5,124 nt of DNA from Anaerolineae bacterium (GTDB lineage: Bacteria > Chloroflexota > Anaerolineae > SSC4 > Amarolineaceae): NCBI GenBank assembly GCA_013693795.1, contig CP059258.1, positions 1,762,921 to 1,768,044 of the forward strand, read 5' to 3'. This document shows, piece by piece, positions 1 through 4,618 of this stretch. The translations under genes were made by a program, and so were the position numbers. The notes under the pieces are model-generated. The model searched no databases. It saw only the letters and a program-made list of their open reading frames with translations, and had not been told where the DNA came from. How positions within the stretch are numbered: position 1 is the first letter of the stretch; every line of letters starts with the position of its first letter.

Positions 1-168
1 TTTAGTTTGTAGCCTTTGCGCTACTTCATCTTGTGTTAAGCCTGCCGCTTCTCTTGCCTGACGGAGAATAACACCAATCTTGAAATCAGCATAGCCAACT
101 TCATAATTTTCTGAAAACTCTGGGTCGCGTTCAGCGCGATTTTGAATATACCGGTTAACGTCACTCAT
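1..168 (-). CDS. XRE/HigA-type helix-turn-helix antitoxin, N-terminal part (runs off the left edge)
   Basis: Fifty-six codons are present, starting at the ATG complementary to 166-168, and the frame is still open at base 1. The protein begins MSDVNRYIQNRAERDP. It then has an acidic/aromatic stretch (ENYEVGYADFKIG, residues 20-32) and the first helices of a helix-turn-helix (residues 33-54, including LRQAREAAGLTQDEVAQRL). This layout matches XRE-family antitoxins of HigBA/RelE-like toxin-antitoxin pairs, which bind their own promoter and neutralise a ribosome-dependent mRNase. The start is supported by AAGGAG at 183-178, nine bases upstream. In many such loci the toxin gene lies just upstream of the antitoxin, but I see no toxin ORF between 169 and 410, so a partner would have to be beyond the left edge or be missing. 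The AT-rich composition differs from the rest of the window. A stand-alone XRE regulator is the main alternative. Confidence 0.85.
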   Translation of the reverse strand, partial: MSDVNRYIQNRAERDPEFSENYEVGYADFKIGVILRQAREAAGLTQDEVAQRLQTK

Positions 169-177
169 GGCTTTTTA

Positions 178-183
178 CTCCTT
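178..183 (-). promoter_or_regulatory. Ribosome binding site of the XRE gene
   Basis: AAGGAG on the minus strand, nine bases before the ATG at 168. It fixes the start codon choice. Confidence 0.75.
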
Positions 184-213
184 GTCAAATACTCATTTTT
201 ACAACCAATCCCT

Positions 214-242
214 ATGTTATCACAAATGTGAACTTAGCACAA
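214..242 (-). promoter_or_regulatory. Putative promoter of the XRE gene
   Basis: On the minus strand, a TTGTGC element (242-237) and a TAACAT element (219-214) are separated by 17 bases. The -10 match is fair and the -35 weak. The placement fits a short leader of about 40 bases before the ATG at 168. The spacer carries the TCACA/TGTGA palindrome listed separately. Confidence 0.4.
220..231. promoter_or_regulatory. Possible operator palindrome TCACA-AA-TGTGA
   Basis: Perfect 5-base inverted arms (220-224 and 227-231) around a 2-base centre sit between the putative -35 and -10 of the XRE gene. Antitoxins of this family usually repress their own promoter through a short palindrome there. The operator role is inferred from position. 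Confidence 0.4.
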
Positions 243-258
243 AAAGGTTTTTACCTTT
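243..258 (-). terminator. Weak terminator-like hairpin
   Basis: AAAGGT (243-248) and ACCTTT (253-258) are perfect inverted arms around a 4-base loop. Read on the minus strand, the hairpin runs straight into a short T run. The stem is AT-rich and short, so termination would be weak. It could serve a lost gene upstream of the XRE gene, or just be AT-rich noise. Confidence 0.2.
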
Positions 259-283
259 ATCCAAAAGATGACGCCCAATAGTG

Positions 284-398
284 ATTCGCGGAATGCCGGT
301 CGTCTGATCCAGCCAAGACTCTATTCCGCTTTTCGTCCCGCTCCGGGTGTTATGCGGAATGCTCGCCGCAAATTACCCCATAGCGGGATTTTATGCGG
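284..398. repeat. Cluster of short hairpins sharing a GCGGAA(T) motif
   Basis: Three palindromic units lie within 115 bases: a short one at 284-294 (ATTC-GCG-GAAT); a larger one at 323-360 with perfect arms ATTCCGC (323-329) and GCGGAAT (354-360) and inner CCCG/CGGG arms (337-340, 344-347); and an imperfect one at 366-398 with outer CCGC/GCGG and inner CCC/GGG pairing. GCGGAATGC occurs directly at 288-296 and 354-362, and TTATGCGGAA at 350-359 and 391-400. No convincing gene lies here. The cluster lies directly before the recombinase fragment, in the zone where composition changes from AT-rich to GC-rich. It could be REP-like repeats, recombination-site debris or a small non-autonomous element. 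Confidence 0.5.
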
Positions 399-408
399 AA
401 ACAGACTT

Positions 409-585
409 GTGCCAAAATTCAGCCCGCACACCTTCCGCCACTCCTTCGCCACCCACCTGCTCGAAGCCGGCTACGATATCCGCACTGTGCAGGAACTCCT
501 CGGCCACAAGGATGTCAAAACGACCATGATCTACACTCACGTCCTCAACCGCGGCCCCAAGGCCGTCAAAAGCCCGCTGGACTGA
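409..585 (+). pseudogene. Integron-integrase-like tyrosine recombinase, C-terminal fragment
   Basis: The last ~58 codons of a tyrosine recombinase are readable, in a frame that is open from 268. The segment carries the H-x-x-R box (HTFRHSF, from 427), the LLGH motif and the catalytic tyrosine in TTMIYTHV. It ends in a VLNRG...SPLD tail typical of integron integrases (IntI) rather than XerC/D. In this family the protein cuts and rejoins DNA through a 3'-phosphotyrosine link. The N-terminal domain and the first catalytic arginine are missing. Upstream of about 409 the frame contains only the hairpin cluster and has no resemblance to an integrase, so this is a remnant. I found no attC-like array in the window. 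The stop codon is at 583-585, 36 bases before the urocanase start. Confidence 0.85.
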
Positions 586-610
586 GACTAGCGGTCCCAG
601 TTCCCCTCCC

Positions 611-615
611 AGGAG
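611..615 (+). promoter_or_regulatory. Ribosome binding site of the urocanase fragment
   Basis: AGGAG lies six bases before the ATG at 622. It supports that start and shows that the 5' end of the gene is authentic. Confidence 0.65.
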
Positions 616-621
616 ATCCCC

Positions 622-940
622 ATGTCCCGCACCATTCGCGCCCCGCACGGCACACAACTGACCTGCAAGAACTGGCTGATCGAGGCCGCCTACCGCATGT
701 TGCAGAACAACCTGGACCCTGAGGTGGCCTTCGACCCGGACAACCTGATCGTCTACGGCGGCCGCGGCCGGGCGGCGCGCAACTGGCAGTGCTTCGACGC
801 CACCCTGCGCTCGCTGGAAAAGCTGGAGCCGGACGAGACGCTGCTGGTGCAGAGCGGCAAGCCGGTGACCGTTTTCCGCACCCACGAGGGCGCCGCGGGT
901 GCTCCTCGCCAACAGCAACATCGTCCCCCACTGGGCCACC
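622..940 (+). pseudogene. hutU: Urocanate hydratase, N-terminal fragment, frameshifted and truncated
   Basis: About 106 residues match the start of urocanase, which converts urocanate to 4-imidazolone-5-propanoate in histidine breakdown using tightly bound NAD+. Recognisable segments are [37 protein letters not shown] and [19 protein letters not shown]. The start at 622 has AGGAG at 611-615, six bases upstream. At 890-898 the frame breaks (one extra or two missing bases): the correct protein continues in another frame as [14 protein letters not shown] up to about 940. After that the similarity stops and a TGA follows at 952-954. Urocanase is normally about 550 residues, so only a fifth is left. 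No other hut gene is visible. The cut end lies beside a transposase remnant, suggesting an insertion/deletion event. The uncorrected frame runs to 1116, but its later part is not urocanase. Confidence 0.9.
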
Positions 941-962
941 CAGAGAATTTGTTGAGGCGACG

Positions 963-977
963 AGAAACCGGGTTTCT
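963..977. repeat. REP-like palindrome AGAAACC-G-GGTTTCT
   Basis: Perfect 7-base inverted arms surround a single central base, eight bases past the 3' end of the RAYT-type transposase remnant. RAYT transposases are known to be associated with short palindromic REP sequences. I know similar AGAAACC/GGTTTCT palindromes as interspersed repeats, especially in cyanobacteria, but that is from memory. Its location between the broken urocanase and the transposase suggests it belongs to the inserted element. Confidence 0.6.
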
Positions 978-984
978 GGGTCTG

Positions 985-1272
985 TCAGTCGAGCATCAGA
1001 TGTTCGATCGCGGTGCGATCAGCGTCCACGTAATCGGCCACGAACTGGGCATATGTCGGCTGCGACGGGAACTGTTCCAGCACCAACCCTGGTTTTGCCA
1101 GCGTTCCAGTGCGTAGCCCAACGTAATCCTGGTAGCTGAAAAACGCCCAATCTTCGGGGCGAGCTACCAGACCTGCATGAACCGGGTTGAGGTGGATGTC
1201 GCGCGACAGGTGCAGCAGGTATTCGTCGGTGCACGCGGCCCAAGACGGCAAACCAGGCCCAGGCGATTCGGC
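985..1272 (-). pseudogene. REP-associated tyrosine transposase (RAYT, Y1/IS200-like), 3' fragment
   Basis: The frame ending at the TGA complementary to 985-987 encodes 81 clearly recognisable C-terminal residues from about 1230: TDEYLLHLSRDIHLNPVHAG, then [20 protein letters not shown], then LEQFPS and a terminal HLMLD. The Y-L-L-H-L-x-R-x-I-H-L-N-P-V block and PEDW...SY are hallmarks of RAYT/Y1 transposases, which cut single-stranded DNA at REP-type hairpins. Upstream, a short match (AWFAVLGRV, to about 1272) continues in another frame, so one more indel is likely. The N-terminal two thirds, including the HUH metal-binding motif, are absent. The broken 5' end abuts the stop codon of the membrane-protein gene at 1281. 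The longer open frame up to 1488 is a shadow of that gene. The remnant is not functional. Confidence 0.85.
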
Positions 1273-1280
1273 GCAGAGCC

Positions 1281-1661
1281 TTACGGCGTCTCCCACCGGC
1301 GTGAGATCGTGAGGTAGCCGTAACTGAGCGCGAAGAAGAGGCTGCCGACAACCAGCCACCAACCCGACGCACCCAGCAGGCCCTGCTGCGCGATGAGCAG
1401 TACCGCCGTCCCGATCGTGTCGCCGGCGAAGAAGGATATGACGAGCATGTGCAGCAGGTACTGCTCGCGTGACCGCAGGGCGAGCCAAATCAACACCGCA
1501 AACGCGACATGCGTCGCGCCAAAGTATTGGACGATGACACGGGTCGCGGGTCCAGTCGCCAGACCCATCAACGCTGCCGCGCGTTCGGGAAAAGCGATGA
1601 AGAGGATCGCGATCACGATCGACGTGACCAGATTGACTTGCAGCAGACGCCTGGCCAACAT
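1281..1661 (-). CDS. Small four-helix integral membrane protein, function unknown
   Basis: 126 residues. The start is the ATG complementary to 1659-1661, preceded by AAAGGA at 1673-1668 with six bases between; the stop is TAA at 1283-1281. Four hydrophobic segments can be seen at roughly residues 6-24, 42-62, 68-92 and 100-119, with short basic ends (MLARR and ISRRWETP). Helix 2 holds YFGATHVAFAVLIW. This resembles small uncharacterised four-helix inner-membrane proteins (DUF4345/DoxX-like in general shape), but I cannot name a family. The frame is free of indels, unlike its neighbours. It follows the thermonuclease lipoprotein on the same strand and may be cotranscribed with it. The same frame stays open upstream to 2060 and covers the end of the lipoprotein's second SH3 domain. 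I choose 1661 because of the ribosome binding site and because hydrophobic sequence begins there. Confidence 0.75.
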   Translation of the reverse strand: MLARRLLQVNLVTSIVIAILFIAFPERAAALMGLATGPATRVIVQYFGATHVAFAVLIWLALRSREQYLLHMLVISFFAGDTIGTAVLLIAQQGLLGASGWWLVVGSLFFALSYGYLTISRRWETP

Positions 1662-1667
1662 AGAGAG

Positions 1668-1673
1668 TCCTTT
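1668..1673 (-). promoter_or_regulatory. Ribosome binding site of the membrane-protein gene
   Basis: AAAGGA lies six bases before the ATG at 1661. It decides between this start and reading in from the long upstream open frame. Confidence 0.6.
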
Positions 1674-1774
1674 CTTGGAGTTACACGCACCTGTTCCCTG
1701 GTTGCCGGTCGTATGGTCATGGCCGCGTCGGGATGTCCGCGCCACCGCGACCTGGTCGATTGTCACGGCCAGCG

Positions 1775-2884
1775 TCACCTGGCCCGCGGCGATCCAGCCG
1801 CCCGAGCGGTCCGGCGCGTACTTGCAGCCACGCGCCGTCCGGGGTGCGAGCAAACACCGTGAGCGGGGTGTTGGCCGGTAGGGTCGCGCGGCCGCGAAGG
1901 CCGCGCCTGGCCCCGGCGGAGGTCGGCGTTCCCGGTAGTTAGCGCGTACGGCATCGCACCATCGACGGCCGTTCCACTCCAGAAACCACGCCCGGCCTGG
2001 GCCGCCGTACGCGCCGCCTGGCGAAACTCCTCGGCGAAGCGGGTGTCCGGGGTACTCCACCGGCTGCGCCCAGCCACGCGCAATCGCTCGTGGTTGACCA
2101 GTGTGCTGTCCCCGGTGTAGACGTAGCGCAGCAGGCGGCCGTAGCGGTCGCGGTCGGAGGCGTCGGTCACCAGGTACAGGGCGCCCGCGCCCAGAAGCGC
2201 CGCGTTGGCGTTGGAGGCCGCCCGATAGCCGGGTTGGTCGCGTTCCGGCGTGTCGATGCCGATGTAGCGCACCTTCTCCGACCGGCCGGCAATGGTCACT
2301 TCGATCGTGTCGCCGTCCACGACGCGGGCCAGTCGAGCGGCCACGGCGTCCGTTGGCACGTGGGCCGCGGCCGGCGTCGTGGTGGTGGGGGCAGTTGCCG
2401 CAGGTTCGTCTACCACCGGCAGCCCCACCGGTGCGCCGTCCACCAGGAAGGCCGCGATCCAGGCGCCGCTGGCCAATCGATACCAGTCGCCAGCCGCGTT
2501 CTGGCCGACGACCGTCACCACATCACCCGGACTGACGCTGCCCACCGATGCATACGCTGTGCCCGGCCCACGGCGCAGGTTGGCCCGGCGGTTGACCGTG
2601 ACCGATGCCCGCGGGCCGCCAACGGCCGATGCCGTGCCGGAAGGTGAAACGTGTGGGGTTGCGGCGTCAGTGGCAGATGCGGTGGGGTGTGTGCGTGGTG
2701 TGGGCGTGTCCGGGGCGGCGGTGGTGAGCTGAACACGCGGTGTCGGTGTGTGCCGCGACGGCACACCCACCGCGTTGCCACAGCCGACCAGCGCGAAAAT
2801 GGCCAATGTGCTGCAGAAGACCACCAGCTGCACCCTGGTCAGGCGAAATGGCGTCGAATTTTTGATTCCCGATCGTTTCCGCAT
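1775..2884 (-). CDS. Lipoprotein with SH3 domain and staphylococcal-type thermonuclease domain (frameshifted)
   Basis: 369 codons as read. Residues 1-35 are a lipoprotein signal peptide: a basic start, a hydrophobic core and lipobox LVGC with Cys35, so the protein should be anchored outside the membrane. A Thr/Pro-rich linker (36-90) precedes a bacterial SH3 domain (about 92-150; [11 protein letters not shown]...GDWYRL...WIAAF). After a second linker comes a thermonuclease (SNase) domain at about 183-303. The expected catalytic residues are present: DGDT (190-193), Arg206 in [10 protein letters not shown] with Asp211 and Glu214, and Arg250 in DRYGR. Such enzymes cut DNA and RNA and need calcium. 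Residues 267-278 are read in the wrong frame between two compensating indels (near 2086 and 2050). After residue 324 the frame breaks again: a second SH3 domain can be recovered in pieces from other frames down to about 1780. The true end may be near 1717 rather than the TGA at 1777-1775. Start: ATG at 2884, with a weak GGAAGA upstream. Confidence 0.8.
   Translation of the reverse strand: MRKRSGIKNSTPFRLTRVQLVVFCSTLAIFALVGCGNAVGVPSRHTPTPRVQLTTAAPDTPTPRTHPTASATDAATPHVSPSGTASAVGGPRASVTVNRRANLRRGPGTAYASVGSVSPGDVVTVVGQNAAGDWYRLASGAWIAAFLVDGAPVGLPVVDEPAATAPTTTTPAAAHVPTDAVAARLARVVDGDTIEVTIAGRSEKVRYIGIDTPERDQPGYRAASNANAALLGAGALYLVTDASDRDRYGRLLRYVYTGDSTLVNHERLRVAGRSRWSTPDTRFAEEFRQAARTAAQAGRGFWSGTAVDGAMPYALTTGNADLRRGQARPSRPRDPTGQHPAHGVCSHPGRRVAASTRRTARAAGSPRAR
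1780..1925 (-). pseudogene. Second SH3 domain of the thermonuclease lipoprotein, broken by three indels
   Basis: Reading right to left, NADLRRG lies in the lipoprotein frame and PGAAFAA in a second frame. [20 protein letters not shown] lies in a third frame, followed directly by [28 protein letters not shown] is back in the second frame. Joined, these pieces form a standard bacterial SH3 repeat with N-x-L-R-x-G-P-G, a central V-F-A-R, G-x-W-L-Q-V and G-W-I-A. The breaks map to about 1909-1917 (one base missing), 1881-1895 (one missing) and 1798-1806 (one extra G, or two missing). The intended architecture is therefore signal peptide, SH3, nuclease, SH3. Confidence 0.75.
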
Positions 2885-2900
2885 GAGGGCGGTCTTCCAT

Positions 2901-2950
2901 TGGTTGCCGCTGGTTGCCGCTGGTTGCAGCTGGTTGCAGCTGGTTGCAGC
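2901..2950. repeat. Five tandem copies of a 10-base repeat (TGGTTGCMGC)
   Basis: TGGTTGCCGC occurs twice and TGGTTGCAGC three times, with no spacer. The array ends 17 bases upstream of the lipoprotein start at 2884 and starts soon after the methyltransferase stop at 2967. A 10-base period is about one helical turn. The unit length is not a multiple of three, so copy-number change would shift any frame read across it. Confidence 0.95.
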
Positions 2951-2966
2951 GCACAGGGCTACCGGT

Positions 2967-3830
2967 CTACGTCTGCTTTCTGGCCCACAGGGAACCTGGT
3001 ATGCGCCGGGTATTCCAGCGGTAGGACTTGATCAGCCGGCGTATCAGCTGGGATCCCGATATCTGACGTAGGATGCGCAGACCAGGATCGCAAAAGTCGC
3101 GCGGTTGGCGGCGTAGAAGTCCAGCAACACATCAGGCTCACCGAACAGTGAAGGGTCGTCACCGTAGTAGATGTCGTACGGGAAGGTGACGTCGTGGTGG
3201 TGCAGGATAACCCCGGCGTGCAGCCCGGGCAAAATGTGCTGGCAGTGATAACGCGCTCTTCAGCGGTGTGGCTTGAATCGATGAACAGGATGTCGTTCGC
3301 GTGCAGGTTTGCAAAGATATCACGGCCCACATCTTCCACCCTGGCCTGGATGTGCTCGACGCCCCGGGGCAGGGTTCGGCGTGGCTCAGGGTCGATGCTG
3401 ATGATACGTCCAGCCCGGTTCTTCTGCAAGGCATCGGCCGCGAAATGGGTGGAATGGCCGGAGCCAATCTCGATGATCAGGTTGGGCCGGTAGTGCCGTA
3501 CCATGGAGTAGTACAGCTCCGGGTCGATGGACACGAATGCCCCGTTGTACAGTTTGCCCACTGACCACTTGAACTCCGAGACGTAAGGCGTCACGATGGT
3601 TGCAAAATTCCGGGCTGAGGACTCGAAGAGGGTTCGTACTGCACAAAATTGGGCATGAGCGCCGCGTGATCGACCTGGTATTTGGGTGGGTAGGACTGCC
3701 ACAGCCACTCTCGATAGGTATGCACGGTTCTGCGCAGGTAGTTGAGCGAAGGCTGCTGCACGGTCGCTTCGAGTTTTGCCTTGAAGGGCGGTGGCAGCAG
3801 CCTCTTGATCGAGGCTTTCATCATCTCCAT
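2967..3830 (-). pseudogene. Class I SAM-dependent methyltransferase, one gene broken by three frameshifts
   Basis: The gene can be rebuilt from four overlapping pieces on the minus strand, each shift being explained by one missing base. Piece 1 (3830 to about 3625) starts MEMMKASIKRLLPPPFKAKL. Piece 2 (to about 3238) holds the SAM-binding motif IIEIGSGHSTH, then IISIDPEP and ILFIDSSH. Piece 3 (to about 3044) reads ILPGLHAGVILHHHDVTFPY, followed by DIYYGDD. Piece 4 ends [11 protein letters not shown] at the TAG 2969-2967. The rebuilt length is about 288 residues. The E-x-G-S-G-x-S motif, the ID at the end of strand two, DSSH and the HHHD block fit the Methyltransf_24 family, which has varied small-molecule and sugar substrates; the substrate here is unknown. 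The start is ATG 3830, or 3824, which sits better behind the AGGA at 3837-3834. A promoter lies at 4103-4075. Lipoprotein and membrane protein genes follow on the same strand. Confidence 0.85.
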
Positions 3831-3948
3831 CGGTCCTGTCTGTTGTGTGATCGTGCCATTGCCCTTACCCGCAGTGACGGGCGTGGTGGGCGATGGCTCT
3901 GCCCGGCAAACGCTCATGGGCCACGATCGACCGGCGCCGCGCCGGCCG

Positions 3949-3967
3949 CGTGCCGGGGCACGGCACG
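3949..3967. other. GC-rich hairpin in the methyltransferase leader
   Basis: CGTGCCG (3949-3955) and CGGCACG (3961-3967) are perfect 7-base arms around a 5-base loop. On the minus-strand transcript this would be a strong stem-loop about 120 bases before the start codon. No T run follows, so it is not an ordinary intrinsic terminator. It may be an attenuating or stabilising structure, or chance in GC-rich DNA. Confidence 0.4.
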
Positions 3968-4074
3968 CCGGCACACCATGGCTGGCAGCCCGCACGCCTG
4001 CGGGAGGCGCCTGTGATCTTCTTGTATGGCCGTGATTCAAGTGGCACGCAGGGGTGAATCGTGCAATTGGCTGG

Positions 4075-4103
4075 ATTATAACACCCAACCAGAAGGGCGT
4101 CAA
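4075..4103 (-). promoter_or_regulatory. Sigma70-type promoter, minus strand
   Basis: TTGACG (4103-4098) and a perfect TATAAT (4080-4075) are separated by exactly 17 bases. Transcription should start near 4068 and run into the methyltransferase, possibly on through the lipoprotein and membrane-protein genes. Confidence 0.75.
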
Positions 4104-4133
4104 CGAATGTGGTTGAGTCGTAGTAACCCCAAA

Positions 4134-4223
4134 CTTGACGTAGAGTCGAGGTTTCAGCCGGGTTCAACGCATGTGGAACGGGCGCCGCGACCCGGCTAGA
4201 GCCTCGACTCTGTGCGTGTCAAG
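4134..4223. repeat. Long nested inverted repeat between the divergent promoters
   Basis: Three sets of perfect arms are nested: CTTGAC (4134-4139) with GTCAAG (4218-4223); AGAGTCGAGG (4142-4151) with CCTCGACTCT (4202-4211); AGCCGGGT (4156-4163) with ACCCGGCT (4190-4197). Together they make 24 paired bases with small internal loops and a 26-base centre. Neither promoter transcribes it, so it probably acts as DNA (operator or element remnant) or belongs to an unrecognised RNA. Confidence 0.8.
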
Positions 4224-4260
4224 CTCAGATTCGGAATTGCTGGCCGTATTGGCGGGCTAT

Positions 4261-4289
4261 TTGACAAGGCTCGCGGACATGTGTAGAAT
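4261..4289 (+). promoter_or_regulatory. Sigma70-type promoter, plus strand
   Basis: A perfect TTGACA (4261-4266) and TAGAAT (4284-4289) are separated by 17 bases. The start point should be near 4296. The first plausible gene downstream is the protease at 4619, giving a leader of about 320 bases. Confidence 0.75.
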
Positions 4290-4419
4290 GATTGCTGCCG
4301 TGCCCCGCGTGGATCCGCCCAGCCTTGATGTTGTCCCTGAATGGCCGGCAGCTCCACGGATCGGCCCTTGCCTGTTATGGCTAGCACGACAGCGTCATCG
4401 TTTCGCCGTTTGGTTGTCA

Positions 4420-4469
4420 GTCGACCCTCGTTGTCTTTCCCAGTCATCACCCGTACGCTGAGAGTCGAC
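4420..4469 (+). other. Imperfect stem in the protease leader
   Basis: GTCGACCCTC (4420-4429) pairs with GAGAGTCGAC (4460-4469) at nine of ten positions across a 30-base loop. The arms share the AGAGTCGA motif found in the upstream inverted repeat. Confidence 0.3.
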
Positions 4470-4560
4470 CGGCGGCCTTTGCATTTCTGACGAGGAGGTC
4501 TTCAGCCCCAAAATAACTCCGCTCCTGCCCGAGTCTCGACATATCCCTGCAAGCCGCGAG

Positions 4561-4587
4561 GCCGGACACGCCTACATGGCGTCCGGC
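4561..4587 (+). other. Hairpin just upstream of the protease ribosome binding site
   Basis: GCCGGAC (4561-4567) and GTCCGGC (4581-4587) are perfect arms around a 13-base loop. The structure ends 14 bases before the AAGGAG at 4602. It could influence ribosome access or mRNA stability. No T run follows, so termination is unlikely. Confidence 0.4.
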
Positions 4588-4601
4588 TCCAGAAATCACC
4601 C

Positions 4602-4607
4602 AAGGAG
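4602..4607 (+). promoter_or_regulatory. Ribosome binding site of the S8 protease gene
   Basis: AAGGAG ends 11 bases before the ATG at 4619, a slightly long but acceptable spacing. It decides the start in favour of 4619 over the out-of-frame ATG at 4576. Confidence 0.65.
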
Positions 4608-4618
4608 TATCCTACGAC

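Larger units (their letters stand above)
3831..4618. other. Gene-free divergent regulatory region
   Basis: No frame here looks like a real protein; the open frames have no recognisable motifs and overlap the promoters. The region holds a minus-strand promoter (4103-4075) with a leader of about 240 bases to the methyltransferase, and a plus-strand promoter (4261-4289) with a leader of about 320 bases to the protease. Between them is a nested inverted repeat (4134-4223). GC-rich hairpins lie in both leaders. Confidence 0.7.

Noticed and set aside
220..370. Minus-strand open frame ending at 222-220, reading [19 protein letters not shown] in its middle
   Set aside because: It has no start codon or ribosome binding site, is interrupted by TAA near 375, and much of it is generated by the repeated GCATTCCGC hairpin units; no family recognised.
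391..939. Minus-strand 182-codon open frame opposite the integrase and urocanase fragments
   Set aside because: It is a mirror frame of two recognised coding segments in GC-rich DNA.
2090..2732. Long plus-strand frames across the nuclease lipoprotein
   Set aside because: They are shadows of the GC-rich minus-strand gene, with low-complexity Arg/Gly/Val-rich translations.
4083..4118. ACCCAAC (4083-4089) and GTTGAGT (4112-4118), which fit integron attC core-site consensus
   Set aside because: They lie only 22 bases apart, too short for an attC site, overlap a sigma70-type promoter, and are more than 3 kb from the integrase remnant with no cassette layout.
4171..4461. Plus-strand 96-codon open frame
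   Set aside because: It starts inside the inverted repeat, upstream of the predicted start point, has no ribosome binding site and no recognisable protein features.
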